Source: Streptomyces sp. NRRL S-455 (GTDB lineage: Bacteria; Actinomycetota; Actinomycetes; Streptomycetales; Streptomycetaceae). Taken from it: a stretch of DNA of 64,000 bases. Below, in pieces: positions 52,578-60,977 of the stretch. Where the stretch lies: positions 1-64,000 of the forward strand of contig NZ_JOCT01000019.1 of assembly GCF_000717875.1 (NCBI RefSeq), read 5' to 3'. Each line of letters opens with the position of its first letter. The stretch's first letter is position 1. The notes beneath the pieces are model-generated. The model searched no databases. It was given only the letters and a program-made list of their open reading frames with translations, and had not been told where the DNA came from. The translations under genes were made by a program, and so were the position numbers.

Positions 52578-53318
52578 ATGCAGCCGCCTCATCAGCACGA
52601 GGAGACCCCCGACGCCTCCCCGCGGATCCTGGTCGTCGACGACGACCCGACCGTCGCCGAGGTCGTCACCGGGTATCTGGACCGCGCCGGTTACGTCGTC
52701 GACCGGGCCGACGACGGCCCGACGGCCCTCACCCGGGTCGCCGCGCACTGGCCGGACCTGGTCGTGCTCGACCTGATGCTGCCCGGCATGGACGGCCTCG
52801 AGGTCTGCCGGCGGATGCGGGGGCAGGGGCCGGTCCCGGTCATCATGCTCACCGCCCGCGGCGACGAGGACGACCGCATCCTGGGCCTGGAGGTCGGCGC
52901 CGACGACTACGTCACCAAGCCGTTCAGCCCGCGCGAGCTGGTGCTGCGCGTGGAGTCGGTGCTGCGCCGCAGCAGGCCCGCCGCCACGGGGCACCGGCTC
53001 GGGGCCGCCGGCTTGACTATCGACCCTCAGGCCCGCCGGGCGACCAAGAACGGCACCGAACTCGCCCTCACCCTGAGGGAGTTCGACCTGCTCTCCTACT
53101 TCCTGCGCCACCCGGGACGGGCCTTCAGCCGCGAGGACCTGATGCGCGAGGTGTGGGGCTGGGACTTCGGCGACCTGTCGACCGTCACGGTCCATGTCCG
53201 CCGCCTGCGCGGCAAGGTCGAGGACGATCCGGCCCGGCCCCGCCTGATCCAGACCGTGTGGGGCGTCGGCTACCGCTTCGACGCCACCGGAGCCGGAGGG
53301 GAGGAGAACGGATCGTGA
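52578..53318 (+). CDS. OmpR-family response regulator
   Basis: A 246-residue response regulator. The receiver domain (about 16-130) has DDD at 21-23, the phospho-acceptor Asp65 in LVVLDLMLPGMDG, Thr in MLTARG and Lys in VTKPFSP. The C-terminal winged helix (about 145-235) contains LTLREFDLLSYFLRHPG and TVTVHVRRLRGKVEDDP with VWGVGYRF. The GTGA overlap couples it to the sensor kinase downstream. The ATG at 52578 has GGAGG only one base upstream, too close to be used normally, so translation may be leaderless. Regulatory targets are unknown. Confidence 0.93.
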   Translation: MQPPHQHEETPDASPRILVVDDDPTVAEVVTGYLDRAGYVVDRADDGPTALTRVAAHWPDLVVLDLMLPGMDGLEVCRRMRGQGPVPVIMLTARGDEDDRILGLEVGADDYVTKPFSPRELVLRVESVLRRSRPAATGHRLGAAGLTIDPQARRATKNGTELALTLREFDLLSYFLRHPGRAFSREDLMREVWGWDFGDLSTVTVHVRRLRGKVEDDPARPRLIQTVWGVGYRFDATGAGGEENGS

Positions 53319-54427
53319 ACGACACGCTCCTCATCGCCCTGTACGCCTTCGCGGGTGCCGCGGCCACCGGTCTGGCCGGGGCGGGCGCGCTGCGTCTGAT
53401 CCGGCGCCGCTCGCTCACCGCCTCCCTCGCCGTGGTCGCCGCCGTCGGGGTCGTCGCGATGCTCGCCGGCACGCTCGCCGTCGCCTGGGCGATGTTCCTG
53501 TCCCCGCACGACCTGTCCGTGGTCACGACCGTCGTCGCCATGGCGGCCGTCGTGTCGCTGGCCACCGCGCTGCTGCTGGGCCGCTGGGTCGTCGCCCGCA
53601 GCCGGGAACTCGCCGTGGCCGCCCGCTCCTTCGGCGACGGCGGGGACTTCGCCGCCCCCGACGGCCCGGCCACCGCGGAACTGGAGCACCTGAGCCGCGA
53701 GCTGGCCGCCACCAGCGCCAGACTCGCCGAGTCCCGGGAGCGGGAACGCGCCCTGGAGACCTCGCGACGCGAACTCGTCGCCTGGATCTCGCACGACCTG
53801 CGCACCCCGCTGGCCGGTCTGCGCGCCATGTCGGAGGCCCTGGAGGACGGCGTCGCCGCCGACCCCGGCCGCTATCTGCGGCAGATCCGCACCGAGGTCG
53901 AACGCCTCAACGACATGGTCGGCGACCTCTTCGAACTCTCCCGCATCCACGCGGGCACCTTGCCGCTGTCCTGCGCCCGGATCTCGCTCTACGACCTGAT
54001 CGGTGACGCGCTGGCGGGAGCCGACCCGCTCGCCCGGGAGCACGGGGTGCGGCTGGTGGGCGGCCGGATCGAGCCGGTGCCGGTGGAGGTGGACGGCAAG
54101 GAGATGAGCCGGGTGCTGGGCAACCTGCTGGTCAACGCCATCCGCCGAACCCCGGCCGACGGCACGGTCGCCATCGCCGCGGAGCGGACCGCCGAGGGCG
54201 TGGTGCTGTCCGTGACCGACGCCTGCGGCGGCATTCCCGAGGAGGATCTGCCGCGCGTCTTCGACACCGGCTGGCGCGGCACGCACGCCCGGACACCCCC
54301 GGCCGGCGCGGGCCTCGGCCTCGCCATCGTCCGGGGGATCGTGGAGGCGCACCAGGGCCGGGCCACCGTACGCAACATCCCCGGCGGCTGCCGTTTCGAG
54401 GTGGTGCTGCCCGCCGCCGCTTCGTGA
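53315..54427 (+). CDS. Sensor histidine kinase (HAMP, HisKA, HATPase)
   Basis: A 370-residue sensor kinase paired with the regulator just upstream. Two or three membrane helices fill residues about 1-90, with almost no outer loop, so it probably senses a membrane or cytoplasmic cue. A HAMP-like linker leads to the H-box AWISHDLRTPLAGLRAM (His160). The ATP-binding domain has the N-box VLGNLLVNAIRRTPADG, where the usual Asn is kept, DACGGIPEEDLPRVFD and GAGLGLAIVRGIVEAHQG. The GTG at 53315 overlaps the regulator stop by four bases. It is convergent with the epimerase gene. Confidence 0.93.
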   Translation: MNDTLLIALYAFAGAAATGLAGAGALRLIRRRSLTASLAVVAAVGVVAMLAGTLAVAWAMFLSPHDLSVVTTVVAMAAVVSLATALLLGRWVVARSRELAVAARSFGDGGDFAAPDGPATAELEHLSRELAATSARLAESRERERALETSRRELVAWISHDLRTPLAGLRAMSEALEDGVAADPGRYLRQIRTEVERLNDMVGDLFELSRIHAGTLPLSCARISLYDLIGDALAGADPLAREHGVRLVGGRIEPVPVEVDGKEMSRVLGNLLVNAIRRTPADGTVAIAAERTAEGVVLSVTDACGGIPEEDLPRVFDTGWRGTHARTPPAGAGLGLAIVRGIVEAHQGRATVRNIPGGCRFEVVLPAAAS

Positions 54428-54448
54428 ACACGGGCAGCACCACCGGCT

Positions 54449-55450
54449 CTATGCCCCCCGCAGCCCGGCCCGCGCGAACTCCGCCATGCCCTCTTCGAAC
54501 CCGACCTCCGGCTTCCACCCCAGCCCGTCGCGCAGTCGCGACGAGTCCGCGGTGATGTGCCGTACGTCCCCGAGCCGGTACTCGCCGGTGACGACCGGCT
54601 CCGGCCCGCCGTACGCGGCGGCCAGCGCCCGCGCCATCTCGCCGACGGTGCGCGGGTCACCGCTGCCGGTGTTGTACGCGGTGAGCGTCCCCTCGGGTGA
54701 CGAGGCCTCCAGGGCGGCCACGTTGGCCGCCGCGACGTCCCGCACGTGCACGAAGTCCCGTCGCTGCCGTCCGTCCTCGAACACCCGCGGGGCCTCGCCC
54801 CGGGCGAGCGCCGAGCGGAAGAAGGAGGCGACCCCGGCGTACGGGGTGTCGCGCGGCATGCCGGGACCGTACACGTTGTGGTAGCGCAGCGACACCGCCG
54901 ACCCGCCCGTGCAGCGGGCCCAGGCGGCGGCCAGGTGCTCCTGGGCCAGCTTGGTCGTCGCGTACACGTTCCGTGGATCGGCCGGGGCGTCCTCGCCGAC
55001 CAGCCCGGGGACGAGGGCCGCCCCGCACACCGGACACGGCGGCTCGAACCGCCCCGCGTCGAGGTCGGTGACGGTCCGCGGCCCGGGCCGTACGACCCCG
55101 TGGCGGCGGCACTCGTACCGCCCCTCCCCGTAGACGACCATCGACCCGGCCAGCACGAGACGCCGTACACCTGACTCGGCCATGGCGGCGAGCAGTACGG
55201 CGGTTCCGAGATCGTTGTGCGAGACGTACTCCGCCGCGTCGGAGACCCCGTCGCCGAGCCCGACCATCGCGGCCTGGTGGCAGACGGCGTCGACACCGGC
55301 CAGGGCGTGACGGACCGCCGCCCGGTCCCGTACGTCGGCGCCGGGATCCTCCCGCACGTCGAACACGACCGCCTCGTGCCCGTGCTCGCCGAGCGCGGAG
55401 ACGACATGGGACCCGATGAATCCGGCACCGCCGGTGACCAGTACGCGCAT
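54449..55450 (-). CDS. NAD-dependent epimerase/dehydratase (extended SDR)
   Basis: A 333-residue nucleotide-sugar epimerase-type protein. It begins MRVLVTGGAGFIGSHVVSAL, the NAD-binding loop, and has the Tyr-x3-Lys site in YATTKLAQEHLAAAWARC. An unusual insert, RYECRRHGVVRPG followed by FEPPCPVCGAALVPG, brings four cysteines that may bind zinc. TAGCGT ends six bases before the ATG with no ribosome site, so it is probably leaderless. The substrate is likely an NDP-sugar; nothing nearby identifies it. It is convergent with the two-component system. Confidence 0.9.
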   Translation of the reverse strand: MRVLVTGGAGFIGSHVVSALGEHGHEAVVFDVREDPGADVRDRAAVRHALAGVDAVCHQAAMVGLGDGVSDAAEYVSHNDLGTAVLLAAMAESGVRRLVLAGSMVVYGEGRYECRRHGVVRPGPRTVTDLDAGRFEPPCPVCGAALVPGLVGEDAPADPRNVYATTKLAQEHLAAAWARCTGGSAVSLRYHNVYGPGMPRDTPYAGVASFFRSALARGEAPRVFEDGRQRRDFVHVRDVAAANVAALEASSPEGTLTAYNTGSGDPRTVGEMARALAAAYGGPEPVVTGEYRLGDVRHITADSSRLRDGLGWKPEVGFEEGMAEFARAGLRGA

Positions 55451-55574
55451 ACGGCCACGCTAGGCCCGCACCGGCGCCGCACCACGGGACCGCGCCCGCA
55501 CGTCATGACTCCGTAAGGACGCGCCCGGTGCGTCGAACCGGGACAAACGGGACTTCGCGCGCGACGCTGCCTCC

Positions 55575-56309
55575 ATGACGACAGCCGCATCCTCCGGTGA
55601 CTCCGTGCACCGCTACGACGATCTGACCGCCCTCTACGTCAACTGCACCCTCAAACCGTCCCCCGGGCTCAGCCACACGCAGGGCCTGATCGACAAGAGC
55701 CGGGCCATCATGGACGCCGCCGGTGTGACCACCGACGTGATCCGCGCGGTCGACCACGACATCGCCCCCGGCGTCTACCCCGACATGACCGAGCACGGCT
55801 TCGCCACCGACGCCTGGCCCGGCCTGTACGAGAGGGTGATGGCGGCGGACATCCTGGTCCTGGCCGGCCCGATCTGGCTGGGCGACAACGCCTCGGTCAC
55901 CAAGCAGATCGTCGAGCGTCTCTACGCCTGCTCCTCGCTGCTCAACTCCCAGGGGCAGTACGCCTACTACGGCCGGGTCGGCGGCTGCCTCATCACCGGC
56001 AACGAGGACGGCGTGAAGCACTGCGCCATGAACCTGCTCTACAGCCTCCAGCACCTCGGCTACACGATCCCGCCCCAGGCGGACGCCGGCTGGGTCGGTG
56101 CGGCCGGCCCGGGGCCGTCGTACCTCGACCCGGGTTCGGGCGGTCCGGAGAACGACTTCACCAACCGCAACACCAGCTTCATGACCTGGAACCTGATGCA
56201 TCTGGCCGCCCTGCTGAAGCGCGCCGGAGGTATTCCCGCCTACGGCAACCAGCGTTCACAGTGGGATGCCGGCTGCCGCCCGGGGGCGGACAACCCGGAG
56301 CACCGCTGA
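55575..56309 (+). CDS. Flavodoxin-like / NADPH-dependent FMN reductase family protein
   Basis: A 244-residue protein of the flavodoxin-fold reductase family. LYVNCTLKPSPGLSHTQGLI near the N-terminus is the FMN phosphate loop, and ADILVLAGPIWLGDNASVTK with VERLYACSSLLN is the isoalloxazine loop region of NAD(P)H-dependent FMN reductases. The later part (GGCLITGNEDGVKHCAMNLL, LQHLGYTIPPQADAGWVG) is also typical. It starts at the ATG 55575, 124 bases from the divergent epimerase. It may be a quinone or nitro-compound reductase, or supply reduced flavin. No partner gene is evident. Confidence 0.88.
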   Translation: MTTAASSGDSVHRYDDLTALYVNCTLKPSPGLSHTQGLIDKSRAIMDAAGVTTDVIRAVDHDIAPGVYPDMTEHGFATDAWPGLYERVMAADILVLAGPIWLGDNASVTKQIVERLYACSSLLNSQGQYAYYGRVGGCLITGNEDGVKHCAMNLLYSLQHLGYTIPPQADAGWVGAAGPGPSYLDPGSGGPENDFTNRNTSFMTWNLMHLAALLKRAGGIPAYGNQRSQWDAGCRPGADNPEHR

Positions 56310-56363
56310 ACAATCGCGGAGACTCCCGGAAAACGGCCGACCGGGGCACACTACTCCGATAGC

Positions 56364-56402
56364 ATGTTCGATCACTCCACTATCGTCACACAAACCGAAT
56401 AA
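56364..56402 (+). other. Possible 12-codon leader ORF before the PAP2 gene
   Basis: ATG at 56364 opens a 12-codon frame (MFDHSTIVTQTE) ending in TAA six bases before the TTG assigned to the PAP2 gene. It lies in a strikingly AT-rich stretch (about 56340-56440). There is no clear ribosome site, and the reading may be accidental. Confidence 0.2.
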
Positions 56403-56407
56403 AACAA

Positions 56408-57787
56408 TTGATACCTATAACAACGCGAATATCCTCGCGCATAAGACGCAGGGGCACGCTGTGGGCCGCAGCGGGTGTCGTGATCCTCGGCTTCCTCATC
56501 GCCCTGGAGATGGCCGCGCGTCACTACGGCGTGCAGGGGCCGATCACCACCCAGGTGCGGGAGCTGGTCGTCGCCCCCAAGTCGGGCGCCCTGCTGTATG
56601 CCGGGCTGGCGTTGATGATGGTGGTGCTCACCAAGCGGGAACGGTTCCTCGCGCTCGGCACCGCGATCGGGATCGACGTCGTCTTCCTGCTGGTGCGGTG
56701 GGCGGCCGGTATCAAGGTGACCGAGGGACATCACTTCGGCAACGGGGCGTGGTGGGTGCTGCTGGGCTGCGGGGTCGTCGCCCTCACGCGCCGCACCGGC
56801 GCGGAACGCGTCCTGCTGCTGAAGGGCGTCGGGCTGGGCCTGCTGCTGGTCGCCGGCCGAAAGGCCGGCGACACCTGGCTGCACATCACGTCGAAGGCCC
56901 ATCCGACGGTGCTCGACCCGTACGTGGCGACCGCCGACCACGCGCTGGGCAACCCCTCGTGGCTGGCGGGCCGGATCGTCACCGCCACCGGCGTGGTCGG
57001 CTACAACGTCCTCGACTTCGTCTACGGCCAGCTCGCGGTGGCCGCGGTCCTCGTCGCGCTGTACCAGCTGCGCAACGTGGCGGCCGAGCGCCGCTTCCCG
57101 CGCCACTACCTGGTGCGCACCTTCCTGGTCATAGGTCTCCTCGGGCCGGGCATCTACATGATCTTCCCGGTGGTCGGGCCGATCTACGCCTACGGCACCG
57201 GCACCGAGCACTGGGACGACATCAGCCTGTGGTGGTCGGACGCGCCGCGCACCGAGCACTGGGCGCTGGCCAACCTGTGGCCGGACATACCGCCGCCGCT
57301 CGACCCCCCGCAGTCGATGCCGTTCGACGGGATCACCCCACGCAACTGCATGCCCAGCCTGCACACGGCCTGGGCCGTCGCGATCTTCATCCACACCCGC
57401 AAGGGCCCGCGCGCACTGCGGTTCGCGGGCACGTTCTGGCTGATCGCCACGCTCACCGCGACGCTGGGATTCGGCTACCACTACGGCGTGGACCTCGTGG
57501 CCGGCGTGGTGTTCACGCTCACGATCGAGGCCGCGCTGCGTGCGCTCGAGCGCGGCTGGGACCGCTCGGGGGCCCTGCTGGTGGCCTACGGGACCACGGT
57601 CTTCGCCCTGCTTCTGGTCTCCTACCGCTACCTGCCGGTGGAGATGGCCCGGCATCCGTGGGTGGCCGGGCCGCTGGTCATTCTGGCGATGGTCTCCGTG
57701 ATCTACGGCTACCTACGGACCGTCAACCGGTGGGAGCCGAAGTCCGTGCCCGCACCGCGGGCGGAACCGCAACCGGAGATGGTCTAG
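56408..57787 (+). CDS. PAP2-superfamily membrane phosphatase (inositol phosphotransferase-like)
   Basis: A membrane protein of about 459 residues with roughly ten helices. The PAP2 signature lies in the last third: CMPSLHTAWAVAIF (motif C2, with the first active-site His) and GFGYHYGVDLVAG (motif C3, with the nucleophile His and Asp). The arrangement is that of the AUR1/inositol-phosphoceramide-synthase-like PAP2_3 group, which move or remove phosphate from lipids at the outer face of the membrane. The start is uncertain: the frame opens at TTG 56408 in an AT-rich stretch with rare ATA codons (MIPITTRIS) and no ribosome site, so the true start may be a little farther in. Confidence 0.85.
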   Translation: MIPITTRISSRIRRRGTLWAAAGVVILGFLIALEMAARHYGVQGPITTQVRELVVAPKSGALLYAGLALMMVVLTKRERFLALGTAIGIDVVFLLVRWAAGIKVTEGHHFGNGAWWVLLGCGVVALTRRTGAERVLLLKGVGLGLLLVAGRKAGDTWLHITSKAHPTVLDPYVATADHALGNPSWLAGRIVTATGVVGYNVLDFVYGQLAVAAVLVALYQLRNVAAERRFPRHYLVRTFLVIGLLGPGIYMIFPVVGPIYAYGTGTEHWDDISLWWSDAPRTEHWALANLWPDIPPPLDPPQSMPFDGITPRNCMPSLHTAWAVAIFIHTRKGPRALRFAGTFWLIATLTATLGFGYHYGVDLVAGVVFTLTIEAALRALERGWDRSGALLVAYGTTVFALLLVSYRYLPVEMARHPWVAGPLVILAMVSVIYGYLRTVNRWEPKSVPAPRAEPQPEMV

Positions 57788-58267
57788 CGACGGCCGGGTG
57801 AGCCCGCCCGTCGACCAGAGCGCGCGTATCGCCGCCGGGGATAGCGCGACGGAGGCGGGGTACCCGGCGCGCGGCGGGCGCTCACTCCGGCGTGCGGCCT
57901 GTTCCCGCCCCGCATGGTTGCGCTGCCCGCTCTTCGGACACGACGACCGCGCCGACTTTCATACCGCACCCGGCGCTCCACGCCCGCCGGCCCCAGGGGC
58001 CACTCACAGCGCCCTGCCCGGTGGGCAGGGCGCGTCGTTATCGCGCCTAATTTGCGAATGTGGGCAGGGCGAGGTGAGCGACGAGACGAGCGGCGGAAGA
58101 ATACGGATACCTGGCGAGGTTCGCGTGGCAGGCACCGTGGACGAACCGCCCGGACACACTCAGTGGACCGACCCGCTCCCAGGCCAGGGCTCCCCAGTTG
58201 CGATCGCATCGTGCATCGCACCGTCTTCAGACCGGCACGCTCGCGCGCCGGAACGGAGGACTGACTC
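57788..58267. other. 480-base gap without a convincing gene
   Basis: Open frames exist on both strands here (for example 57798-58310), but their residue composition (runs of Arg, Pro, Gly) and weak codon bias argue against coding. The stretch contains the strong hairpin at 58009-58033 and, close to the amidase gene, TGCGAT/ATCGCA inverted repeats around 58198-58220. AACGGAGGAC lies just before the amidase ATG and is a good ribosome site. Confidence 0.5.
58009..58033. terminator. Strong hairpin terminator between the PAP2 and amidase genes
   Basis: GCGCCCTGCCC and GGGCAGGGCGC pair perfectly over 11 bases around a 3-base loop. Such a GC-only hairpin without a long U-tract is the usual form of a Streptomyces terminator. 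It lies about 220 bases after the PAP2 stop and could act in both directions. Confidence 0.6.
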
Positions 58268-59329
58268 ATGGCCACTCCGCTCACCGCCACCCGGCTCGTC
58301 GCCGCGCTGAAGGCCGAGGGCTGCGCCGTCCACGAGGTCGGCGGCTGGCGCACCAACAACCGTAACCACAAGGGCCCGTGGGGCCCCGTGCACGGTGTGA
58401 TGATCCATCACACCGTCACCGGCCCCGGCACGGACGTCGTCGATCTCATCTACCACGGCCACAGCGCCCTGCCCGGTCCGCTCGCCACCGGCTGCATCAC
58501 CAAGGACGGCGTCGTCCACCTGACCGGGAACGGCCGGGCCAACCACGCCGGCGGCGGCGACGGCGACGTGCTCGACGCGGTCATCGGCGAGTCGTACGGC
58601 ACGTACCCGCCCCCCACGCACGAACACGACGGCTCGGCCGGCGCGGTCGACGGCAACGCCCGTTTCTACGGCTGGGAGTGCGAGAACAAGGGCGACGGCA
58701 GGGACCCGTGGCCGCAGGTCCAGTACGACGCCATCGTCAAGGCCACCGTCGCCGTCTGCCGCGCGCACGGCTGGGGCCACAAGAGCACCATCGGCCACCT
58801 GGAGTGGAGCGACTGGAAGCCCGATCCCCGTGGATTCGACATGGCCGGCTTCCGCCGTGACGTCGCCGACGCCCTGGCCCTCCCAGCGGGCCGGTGGAGA
58901 GGAGAGGACCCCATGCCCCAGTACGTCAACCTCGGTATCGCCCAGCCGTACCGGCTCGCGCCCGGTGCCTGGAACTCGATCGAGTTCACCTCCGAGTGGG
59001 CCGACGAGACCGGCGACCACGCCAGTGGCGGGAGCGTCTTCGCCCGTGGCCCGGCCCGGTTCAGCGGGAGCCTCGGCCTGCGCATCGACGGTCTGCCGGC
59101 GGGTGCGGTGGTCCAGGCGCGCATGTCCGAGTACCAGGGCGACCAGCACCGCGCGGAGCACCCGATCCACGAGATCATCGGGACCGGCGGCGGCACCTTC
59201 GCGGTCGTCCCCCTGACCAAGCGGCTCCCCTCGGGCCGGAGCATGCGCATCAGGCTGCTGAACCAGTCCGCCGTCCCGGTCACCGTGGCGAGCGCGGTGC
59301 TGACCGTGCTGGTCTGGAAGGAGACCTGA
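58268..59329 (+). CDS. N-acetylmuramoyl-L-alanine amidase (endolysin-like, Ami_2)
   Basis: A 353-residue peptidoglycan amidase that cuts between MurNAc and L-Ala. The amidase_2 domain (about 10-205) has zinc ligands in VMIHHTVTG, and later in HKSTIGHLEWSDWKPDP, with the Tyr/Glu region FYGWECENKGDG. The C-terminal domain (about 215-353), starting MPQYVNLGIAQPYRLAPGAW, is a beta-rich module of unknown binding role often joined to this amidase in Streptomyces. No signal peptide is present, as in phage endolysins, although no other phage genes are near. GGAGGAC sits before the ATG at 58268. It is convergent with the hydrolase gene. Confidence 0.9.
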   Translation: MATPLTATRLVAALKAEGCAVHEVGGWRTNNRNHKGPWGPVHGVMIHHTVTGPGTDVVDLIYHGHSALPGPLATGCITKDGVVHLTGNGRANHAGGGDGDVLDAVIGESYGTYPPPTHEHDGSAGAVDGNARFYGWECENKGDGRDPWPQVQYDAIVKATVAVCRAHGWGHKSTIGHLEWSDWKPDPRGFDMAGFRRDVADALALPAGRWRGEDPMPQYVNLGIAQPYRLAPGAWNSIEFTSEWADETGDHASGGSVFARGPARFSGSLGLRIDGLPAGAVVQARMSEYQGDQHRAEHPIHEIIGTGGGTFAVVPLTKRLPSGRSMRIRLLNQSAVPVTVASAVLTVLVWKET

Positions 59330-59344
59330 GCCGACGTCAGGTGA

Positions 59345-60830
59345 TCAATCGGGCAGACCCGGGCCCGCGCACCGCACGTCCGCCGCGGGAACCGTGCCGC
59401 CCACCAGGTAGGCCGCCACGGTCTCGTCCACGCACGCGTTGCCACGGCTCGCGAACACGCCGTGCGAGTAGTCGTCGTCGAGGGTGACCAGGCGTGAGCC
59501 GGGCAGCAGACGCCGCAGGCCGCGGGCGCCCTCGACGGGTGTGACGGGGTCGTGCGCGGAGGCGACGAGCAGGACCGGTGGGGCGTCCGGGCTGCCGAGC
59601 GCGGTGCGGTGGGCGGGCCGGTGGTGCCAGTAGGCGCAGGTGTTCGCCTCCATGCCCGTCAGCACCGGCCGCGGGTCGAGGCGACGGGTGCGGCGGAGGT
59701 CCGTGACGATCTCGCGGGGGCGGGGGGGCCGGACCGTCGGCGCACTTGACGACGCGGTTGGCGGCCTCGTAGTTACGGGAGTCCGGGCTGTCGAAGGGGG
59801 TGGCCGGGCGCAGACCGTCCGGGTCGCCGTCGGCCAAGTGGCCGCGCAGGCCGTCGGCGAGGCCCGCCCAGCGTTCGGTGCGGCCCAGGGCGCGGTACAC
59901 GGCGCGGTCGAACTCCGCCGGGCCGAAGCCCGCCACCGGCCGTGCGGCGAGCTCCCGCCGTACCCGGAGGTACGCGTCCCGTACCGCGGCCGGCGTCCCG
60001 CCCAGGCCGAAGCGCCGGGCACGGGCGGCCGTCCAGGCGAAGAAGACGTCGCGCTGGCGCAGCAGGGCCCGGCTCTGCAGCACGTCGAAGTCGTACCAGT
60101 CCCACGGGCCGACCACGCTGTCCAGCACCATCCGGCCGACGCGGTGCGGGAAACGGGCGGTGTAGGCCGCGCCGAGGTAACTGCCGTACGAGACACCGAG
60201 GAAGCTCGTCCGCGGTTCGCCGAGGGCCGCGCGGATCGCGTCCATGTCGTACGCCGTCTGCTCGGTGGACAGGTACGGCAGCAGACGGCCCGCGTGCCGG
60301 GCGCAGTCGCCGGCCATGGCGCGCAGGGAGGCCAGGTACACGCGCTCCGCCCGGGCACCCGTCGGTACCGGGTCGCTTCCCGGGCTGTCGAAGAGGCCGC
60401 CCATCGGACCGCAGTCGACGGGAGTGCTCTGTCCGACGCCGCGCGGGTCGAAGCCCACGACGTCGTACGCACGCCGCACGCTCTCGGGGAGTCTGGCGCG
60501 CTTGGTGACCGCGTAGGGGAGCCCCGAGCCACCCGGGCCGCCCGGGTTGACCAGGAGGAGGCCGCGCCGTTCGGGGGGTGTGCCCGAGGCGCGTATCCGT
60601 GAGACCGCCACCTCGATGCGCGGGCCCGAGGGCCGGTGCCAGTCGAGCGGCACGCTGATCCGCCCGCACTCGACACGCTCCGGCGCGGCCGGCCGGGGGA
60701 CGGAACCGGGGCAGGTGGCGAAGCGGAGCCGGGAGGACGGCGGGGCCGCCGGGGCCGGAGTCGCGGGGAGCAGGGCGGCGGCGGCCGTCAGGGCGCAGAG
60801 CAGCGCGGTGCGGCGTAGGGGAGGGGGCAA
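59345..60830 (-). pseudogene. Secreted alpha/beta hydrolase (tripeptidyl aminopeptidase-like, S33) with a frameshift
   Basis: This would be a secreted S33-type peptidase of about 495 residues. The signal peptide is clear (RRTALLCALTAAAALLPATPAPAAP), as is the oxyanion region LLLVNPGGPGGSG, FDPRGVGQS and the nucleophile in GVSYGSYLG. The first frame is good to about NRVVKCADGPAPP, and the correct C-terminus (TGMEANTCAYWHHRP, VLLVASAHDPVTPVEGARG, DDYSHGVF with the catalytic His) then continues in another frame, ending at 59345. The switch falls at a run of seven G at 59722-59728 next to another five, an easy place for a sequencing or slippage error. The start is TTG 60830, with GGAG six bases upstream. 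Divergent from the Zur-box operon. Confidence 0.8.
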
Positions 60831-60869
60831 CAGGTTCTCCGGAAGATCTTTCGCTCAATCAGATGACAA

Positions 60870-60884
60870 TGAAAATGATTATCG
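60870..60884. promoter_or_regulatory. Zur box (zinc uptake regulator site) in the divergent promoter region
   Basis: TGAAAATGATTATCG matches 13 of 15 positions of the Streptomyces Zur consensus as I remember it (TGAAAATGATTTTCA). It lies between the divergent hydrolase and ATP-grasp genes in an AT-rich patch. Zur with zinc bound should repress the genes to the right, and possibly the hydrolase, so expression would rise under zinc starvation. Confidence 0.7.
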
Positions 60885-60977
60885 ATAACGTCGTCGGCGG
60901 CAACACCCGGCGCCCTCGCCCCGAGGGATCGCCGGGCTGCCCGCACGCCCCGAACCCACCGCAAGAAAGGGGGAGTT

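Noticed and set aside
57788..58267. A ydaO-type (c-di-AMP) riboswitch before the amidase, as seen before some Streptomyces cell-wall hydrolases
   Set aside because: The conserved core of that riboswitch could not be found on either strand.
57798..58310. Open frames on both strands between the PAP2 and amidase genes
   Set aside because: No homology is recognisable, composition is Arg/Pro/Gly-rich, and the stretch holds a terminator hairpin.
58268..59329. A prophage, suggested by the endolysin-like amidase
   Set aside because: No holin, tail, capsid or integrase genes are nearby, and this amidase type is also found as a chromosomal gene.
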